From Candidatus Gillettellia adelgis (GTDB lineage: Bacteria > Pseudomonadota > Gammaproteobacteria > Enterobacterales > Enterobacteriaceae): a DNA stretch of 64,000 nt. Within the stretch, counting starts at the first letter, position 1. Each line of letters opens with the position of its first letter. The DNA lies in NCBI GenBank assembly GCA_020541285.1, contig CP047043.1:248001-312000 (forward strand), given 5' to 3'. The notes beneath the pieces are model-generated. The model saw nothing but the letters and a program-made list of their open reading frames with translations, had not been told where the DNA came from and searched no databases. A program made the translations under genes and the position numbers. Positions 60,507 to 64,000 of this stretch are shown piece after piece.

Positions 60507-61550
60507 GACTGATCCTGAAGATATTAAGAGTGTATTTTAGAAGATATTAGTTTAAAAGTATGCGCATAAATAATATTAGAAGGTGCATAATTTAATGCTT
60601 TGTTTCTTAAATATTTGCATTGATTGATCAATATCAATACTTTATGACTGTCAGTTGCTTGATATTTTTTCAACTAACTAACGGTTTATAGTGACTATGA
60701 ATATAGGTGGTGGTAAACGCCATGTCTAATTTTATGGAGTTTTCATTCAGTGTTCAAGATCTTGCTATTAAAGTAAGTTGAAAATGTATGTATATGTGGT
60801 TGATTAATCCTACTGTACTGCAGGCAGTCACAGCTATCGTGCAGTTTTAATAAGCGGCCTAATTATATAGACAGATATCGTGCTTTGAATGCGTTGGCTT
60901 CTACAATATGATATAAGATCTACGTCAAAATTATTATTGCTTTTGGTCTTTTATTAAACAACGGTTACTTAATTATATGTAATTAAAAATTTAATTTGTT
61001 TAGAAGTTAGAAAATCATATAATATTGTTTATACGCTTTAAGTAAACGTGTTATTCAATAATAAAGATCTAAATAATTAAGGTTTATAGTTTGAACTATA
61101 ACTTCATAAGTGTACTACTTGTATAACTATTCCAAATAAAAGTCAGTAGTGCGTGCTTGAATGATGAGATCATCTGTAAGAATTTAAAGCAAATATAACA
61201 CATTACTTGAGGTTCCCAGTCTTAGTATGTCGATATTATAAACTGATAATTAAATACTTTAATATAGTTAAGTTTTTATGAAGAAAGCGCAGTTATTATA
61301 TCGATAATTATTAGAAATAATTAATTTGTATCAAAATAAAATAATGCTATATCTTAAATAGTGTAAATTATAAACAACAAAAACTCAGATGCTCATCAGG
61401 AGCAATTGCAGGTAAGTAACTGAGGGAGCAAGAAATAATAACGCCTATGTATCTTGTGGTATGATAGATATATAATATGTAGGGTGTTTATTACCTAGAG
61501 TGATTGCTCTGCGCTTTTCTGATATGAGTTGACCAATTAAAATTTAGCTT

Positions 61551-62501
61551 ATGATAAATCGAGATCAATCTTTATCAACGCTTTATCTTCAGTTATGTCG
61601 TACTCAATGGGCCGCATTACAAGATGCGGTGCCTCTGACGATCTCGGAAGAAGAGATAGGTAACCTAAAAGGAATTAATGCAGATCTGTCGTTAGACGAA
61701 GTAGTGCAGATTTACCTGCCGTTATCAAGATTACTGAGCTTCTACATTCGCTCTACCTTACATCGCCAGGCAGTATTTAAGAAATTCCCCAATAAAGATA
61801 GACAAAATGTACCTTATGTTATTGGTATAAGCGGTGGGGTTTCAGTAGGTAAAAGTACTACTGCGCGTCTATTACAAGTGTTGCTTGGTCGTTGGCCAGA
61901 GCACTGGAACGTAGAGATTATCACTACTGACAGTTTTTTGTTTCCTAATAAAAAATTGAATGCGCATGGGTTAATGAAGAAAAAAGGTTTCCCGCAATCA
62001 TATGATATATACAGTATGGTGCAATGTATTTCAAAAGTAAAATCAGGCATCAAACATGTAACGGCTCCAGTTTATTCGCACCTTATATATGACATAGTTC
62101 CTGATACTAGTAAGGTTATCAAAAAACCAGATATTCTTATTTTAGAAGGTCTGAACGTATTGCAGCGTAAGATGCCTGGAGCTTATGATGCACATCATGT
62201 ATGTATTTCAGACTTTGTAGATTTTTCAATCTATGTCGATGCACCGGAAATATTATTGAAAGATTGGTATATTAATCGTTTCTTAAAATTCCGCCATGGA
62301 GCATGCTCAGATCCTACTTCTTATTTTTATAGCTATGCTAAATTAGCAGAGTGTGAAGCAAGAAATATCGCTACACAATTATGGAATGACATTAATGGTT
62401 TGAATTTGCAGGAGAATATACTTCCGACACGTAAACAAGCAAGTCTGATCATGATGAAGCGTGACAACCACGTGATAGAGAGCATCTTCTTAAGAAGATA
62501 A
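61551..62501 (+). CDS. coaA: Pantothenate kinase type I
   Basis: CoaA phosphorylates pantothenate, the committed step of coenzyme A synthesis. The 316-residue product has the E. coli length and numbering. It shows P-loop [11 protein letters not shown] with Lys101 and Ser102, catalytic Asp127 in TTDSFLFPN, Tyr175/His177 in PVYSHLIYD, and the [10 protein letters not shown] segment. Gly128 and His131 of E. coli (TTDGFLHPN) are Ser and Phe here, close to the active site. The start matches MSIKEQTLMTPYLQ of E. coli; no Shine-Dalgarno is obvious. The gene converges on birA with a 40-base gap, as in E. coli. Confidence 0.95.
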   Translation: MINRDQSLSTLYLQLCRTQWAALQDAVPLTISEEEIGNLKGINADLSLDEVVQIYLPLSRLLSFYIRSTLHRQAVFKKFPNKDRQNVPYVIGISGGVSVGKSTTARLLQVLLGRWPEHWNVEIITTDSFLFPNKKLNAHGLMKKKGFPQSYDIYSMVQCISKVKSGIKHVTAPVYSHLIYDIVPDTSKVIKKPDILILEGLNVLQRKMPGAYDAHHVCISDFVDFSIYVDAPEILLKDWYINRFLKFRHGACSDPTSYFYSYAKLAECEARNIATQLWNDINGLNLQENILPTRKQASLIMMKRDNHVIESIFLRR

Positions 62502-62541
62502 TCAGAAAGATATGAAGCGATTGTTGTACTAGTTAATAGGT

Positions 62542-63504
62542 TTATTTTCTATTACGCATAGATATTTCCCCGTTAATAAACGAGCTAATAACACCGTGTT
62601 GATCAAGTAATAAAGCCCCTTGTCGATCGATACCTCTAGCAATACCAAAGATATACTGTGCGCCAATAAGTAATTGAACCGGCCGATTAATAAAATTATC
62701 CAACAAGTGCCAACGTGCTATAAATGAAGATAACCCATTAGTTTCAAGTTGTTTTAGAGATTTTCTAAGCTCATTAAGTAAAGTTGCGGTTAGTTCATTG
62801 CGATCAATGCTAATGCCTGCGTCCTTTAAGTTTGCCCACTTCTGATTAATGGCACTAGCATGATTATTATGCATGGTTAGATTGATGCCTACTCCTATTA
62901 CAATGTGGGTTAAAGCATCAGTTTTTTTAATCATTTCGACTAGTATACCAGCTAATTTTCGATCATTAAGATATAAATCATTGGGCCATTTTACTCGCAC
63001 ATCCTTAGCGCCTAAACGTTGTAAGACTTCAGCTACTACAACACCAATGACTAAACCTAATCCTACAGCCGCAGTAAGTTCTTGTGCGAAATTCCAGTAA
63101 ATTGATAGATACAAATTAGCACCAAACGGTGAGATCCACTTCCGCCCGCGCCGACCCCGTCCAGTCTGTTGATACTCAGCAACACAAGCATCACCAGACT
63201 GAAGTTTATACATATAATCTAGCAAATATTGATTAGTTGAATTCACTACCGATAATATAGTCACACGTTTGTCTTCTAACAGATTAAGGATACGATCAGC
63301 TTTTAATAATTGAAGTGAAGATGTAAGCTTATATCCTTTACCTAATATGGCAGATATATTTACGCCCCACTTACGGAGGGTCTGAATATGCTTATAAATT
63401 ATTTCTGGACGTATAGATAACGATGCACTAAGTTTTTTTTCTGAATAAGTACCACCATCAGCTAATAACGTAATCAGTTTTAACGGAATCTTATTATCTT
63501 TTAT
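62542..63504 (-). CDS. birA: Biotin-protein ligase BirA, apparent AUA start
   Basis: BirA biotinylates the acetyl-CoA carboxylase carrier protein and, through its N-terminal winged helix, represses the biotin operon. The frame from 63504 encodes 320 residues, against 321 in E. coli. The N-terminal domain is recognisable ([32 protein letters not shown]). The catalytic domain has [14 protein letters not shown] and [20 protein letters not shown]. The codon at the E. coli start position is ATA (63504-63502), not ATG, and overlaps the murB stop. The first standard start in frame is GTG at 63264, which would delete the whole DNA-binding domain. The 81 intervening codons have no stop and stay family-like, so use of AUA, or very recent loss, is likely. 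Confidence 0.88.
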   Translation of the reverse strand: MKDNKIPLKLITLLADGGTYSEKKLSASLSIRPEIIYKHIQTLRKWGVNISAILGKGYKLTSSLQLLKADRILNLLEDKRVTILSVVNSTNQYLLDYMYKLQSGDACVAEYQQTGRGRRGRKWISPFGANLYLSIYWNFAQELTAAVGLGLVIGVVVAEVLQRLGAKDVRVKWPNDLYLNDRKLAGILVEMIKKTDALTHIVIGVGINLTMHNNHASAINQKWANLKDAGISIDRNELTATLLNELRKSLKQLETNGLSSFIARWHLLDNFINRPVQLLIGAQYIFGIARGIDRQGALLLDQHGVISSFINGEISMRNRK

Positions 63505-64000
63505 GATAGCACCTCTACCGAATTTAATTCACCCCTTGCAGCAATAAAACGCACCTCAGGTTCAAGCCATATGTTGAATTTATCTGCAACGGTATTGCGC
63601 ACGTAACGTGCTAGGATGACGATATCCTGGCTAGTAGCATTATGTACGTTGACTAATACTAACGGCTGATAAGGATATACAGCAGCTCCGCCTACCCGAT
63701 ATCCTTTTAACTGGCATTGATCGATGAGCCAACTTGCAGATAACTTAATACATCCATTTGTTTGTAGATAATTCGGGATATTTGGATATTGAGAGATCAG
63801 TTCTTTAGATTGTTCGAGACTTACTAATGGATTTTTAAAAAAGCTACCAGCATTCCCTATTTTGTGGTGATTTGGTAACTTACTGCGACGCATAGCACAG
63901 ACAGCATTGAATATCTGAGTTGGTGTAACGGTTGCTGGATTTAACTGCGTTAAAGATCCGTATTTAAGCGTAGGTCGCCATTTTTTTCTTAAATGTAAGC
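63501..64000 (-). CDS. murB: UDP-N-acetylenolpyruvoylglucosamine reductase, C-terminal part (runs off the right edge)
   Basis: MurB reduces UDP-GlcNAc-enolpyruvate to UDP-MurNAc in peptidoglycan synthesis, using FAD and NADPH. The visible 165 codons are open to the window edge. They match the E. coli C-terminal half: [30 protein letters not shown] with the catalytic Ser segment, [20 protein letters not shown] and the end [19 protein letters not shown]. The stop TAA (63503-63501) overlaps the birA start by four bases, as TGA does in E. coli, so birA translation is probably coupled. Retention implies that the cell still makes peptidoglycan, at least at this step. Confidence 0.95.
   Translation of the reverse strand, partial: LHLRKKWRPTLKYGSLTQLNPATVTPTQIFNAVCAMRRSKLPNHHKIGNAGSFFKNPLVSLEQSKELISQYPNIPNYLQTNGCIKLSASWLIDQCQLKGYRVGGAAVYPYQPLVLVNVHNATSQDIVILARYVRNTVADKFNIWLEPEVRFIAARGELNSVEVLS

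Larger units (their letters stand above)
59631..61550. other. 1.9 kb divergent region between thrU and coaA
   Basis: In E. coli the thrU-coaA divergent region is only a few hundred bases. Here it is 1.9 kb with no recognisable gene. It holds the tRNA promoter (59645-59673) and a long perfect hairpin (60478-60506). No convincing coaA promoter or ribosome binding site was found. The excess may be decay of a gene present in the ancestor but not in E. coli, or inserted DNA. Confidence 0.6.

Overview
The window is strongly A+T-rich and only about 40% coding. Every recognisable gene is closest to Escherichia/Serratia-type Enterobacterales in sequence, length and local order. Full-length housekeeping genes sit between stretches of 1.6-7.9 kb that hold no intact gene. 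This is the pattern of a host-restricted insect endosymbiont at an intermediate stage of genome decay, comparable to Serratia symbiotica or Sodalis-type symbionts. The species cannot be fixed from this window alone.

Layout, left to right. lysS (5' end only) and prfB with its programmed frameshift; then 5.7 kb where E. coli carries recJ-dsbC-xerD-fldB-ygfX-sdhE, with a faint recJ remnant; ygfZ. Then pgi and lysC in tandem; aroP; a gap where pdhR should lie; aceE-aceF-lpd (complete pyruvate dehydrogenase). After 6.4 kb of empty DNA comes the intact thrS-infC-rpmI-rplT-(pheM leader/attenuator)-pheS-pheT-ihfA translation cluster. After 7.9 kb more comes clsA, then trxB, a possible nlpI remnant, pnp-rpsO, and finally the thrU-tyrU-glyT-thrT tRNA cluster with coaA, birA and murB, in the E. 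coli order but without tufB. These blocks are far apart in E. coli, and each junction between blocks falls inside a long gap.

The surviving genes cover translation (four tRNAs, ThrRS, PheRS, LysRS, RF2, IF3, L35, L20, S15), RNA turnover (PNPase), central carbon metabolism (Pgi, PDH), cofactor steps (CoaA, BirA), cell wall and membrane (MurB, ClsA), redox (TrxB), aromatic amino-acid uptake (AroP) and aspartate-family amino-acid synthesis (LysC). Several classical autoregulatory devices survive: the AUU start of infC, the UUG start of pnp, the pheST attenuator and the prfB frameshift site. Others are gone: no room for the lysC lysine riboswitch, and no pdhR.

No mobile element, CRISPR array, rRNA or new multi-gene system was seen. 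The interest lies in how selected signals are eroding, mostly by G-to-A change. The prfB frameshift stop has become UAA. The birA AUG has become AUA through one change that also altered the overlapping murB stop. The AceF active-site Asp has become Asn. The tRNA-Tyr gene has lost its encoded CCA. tRNA-Thr(GGU) has a paired change that turns the universal G19-C56 elbow pair into A19-U56.
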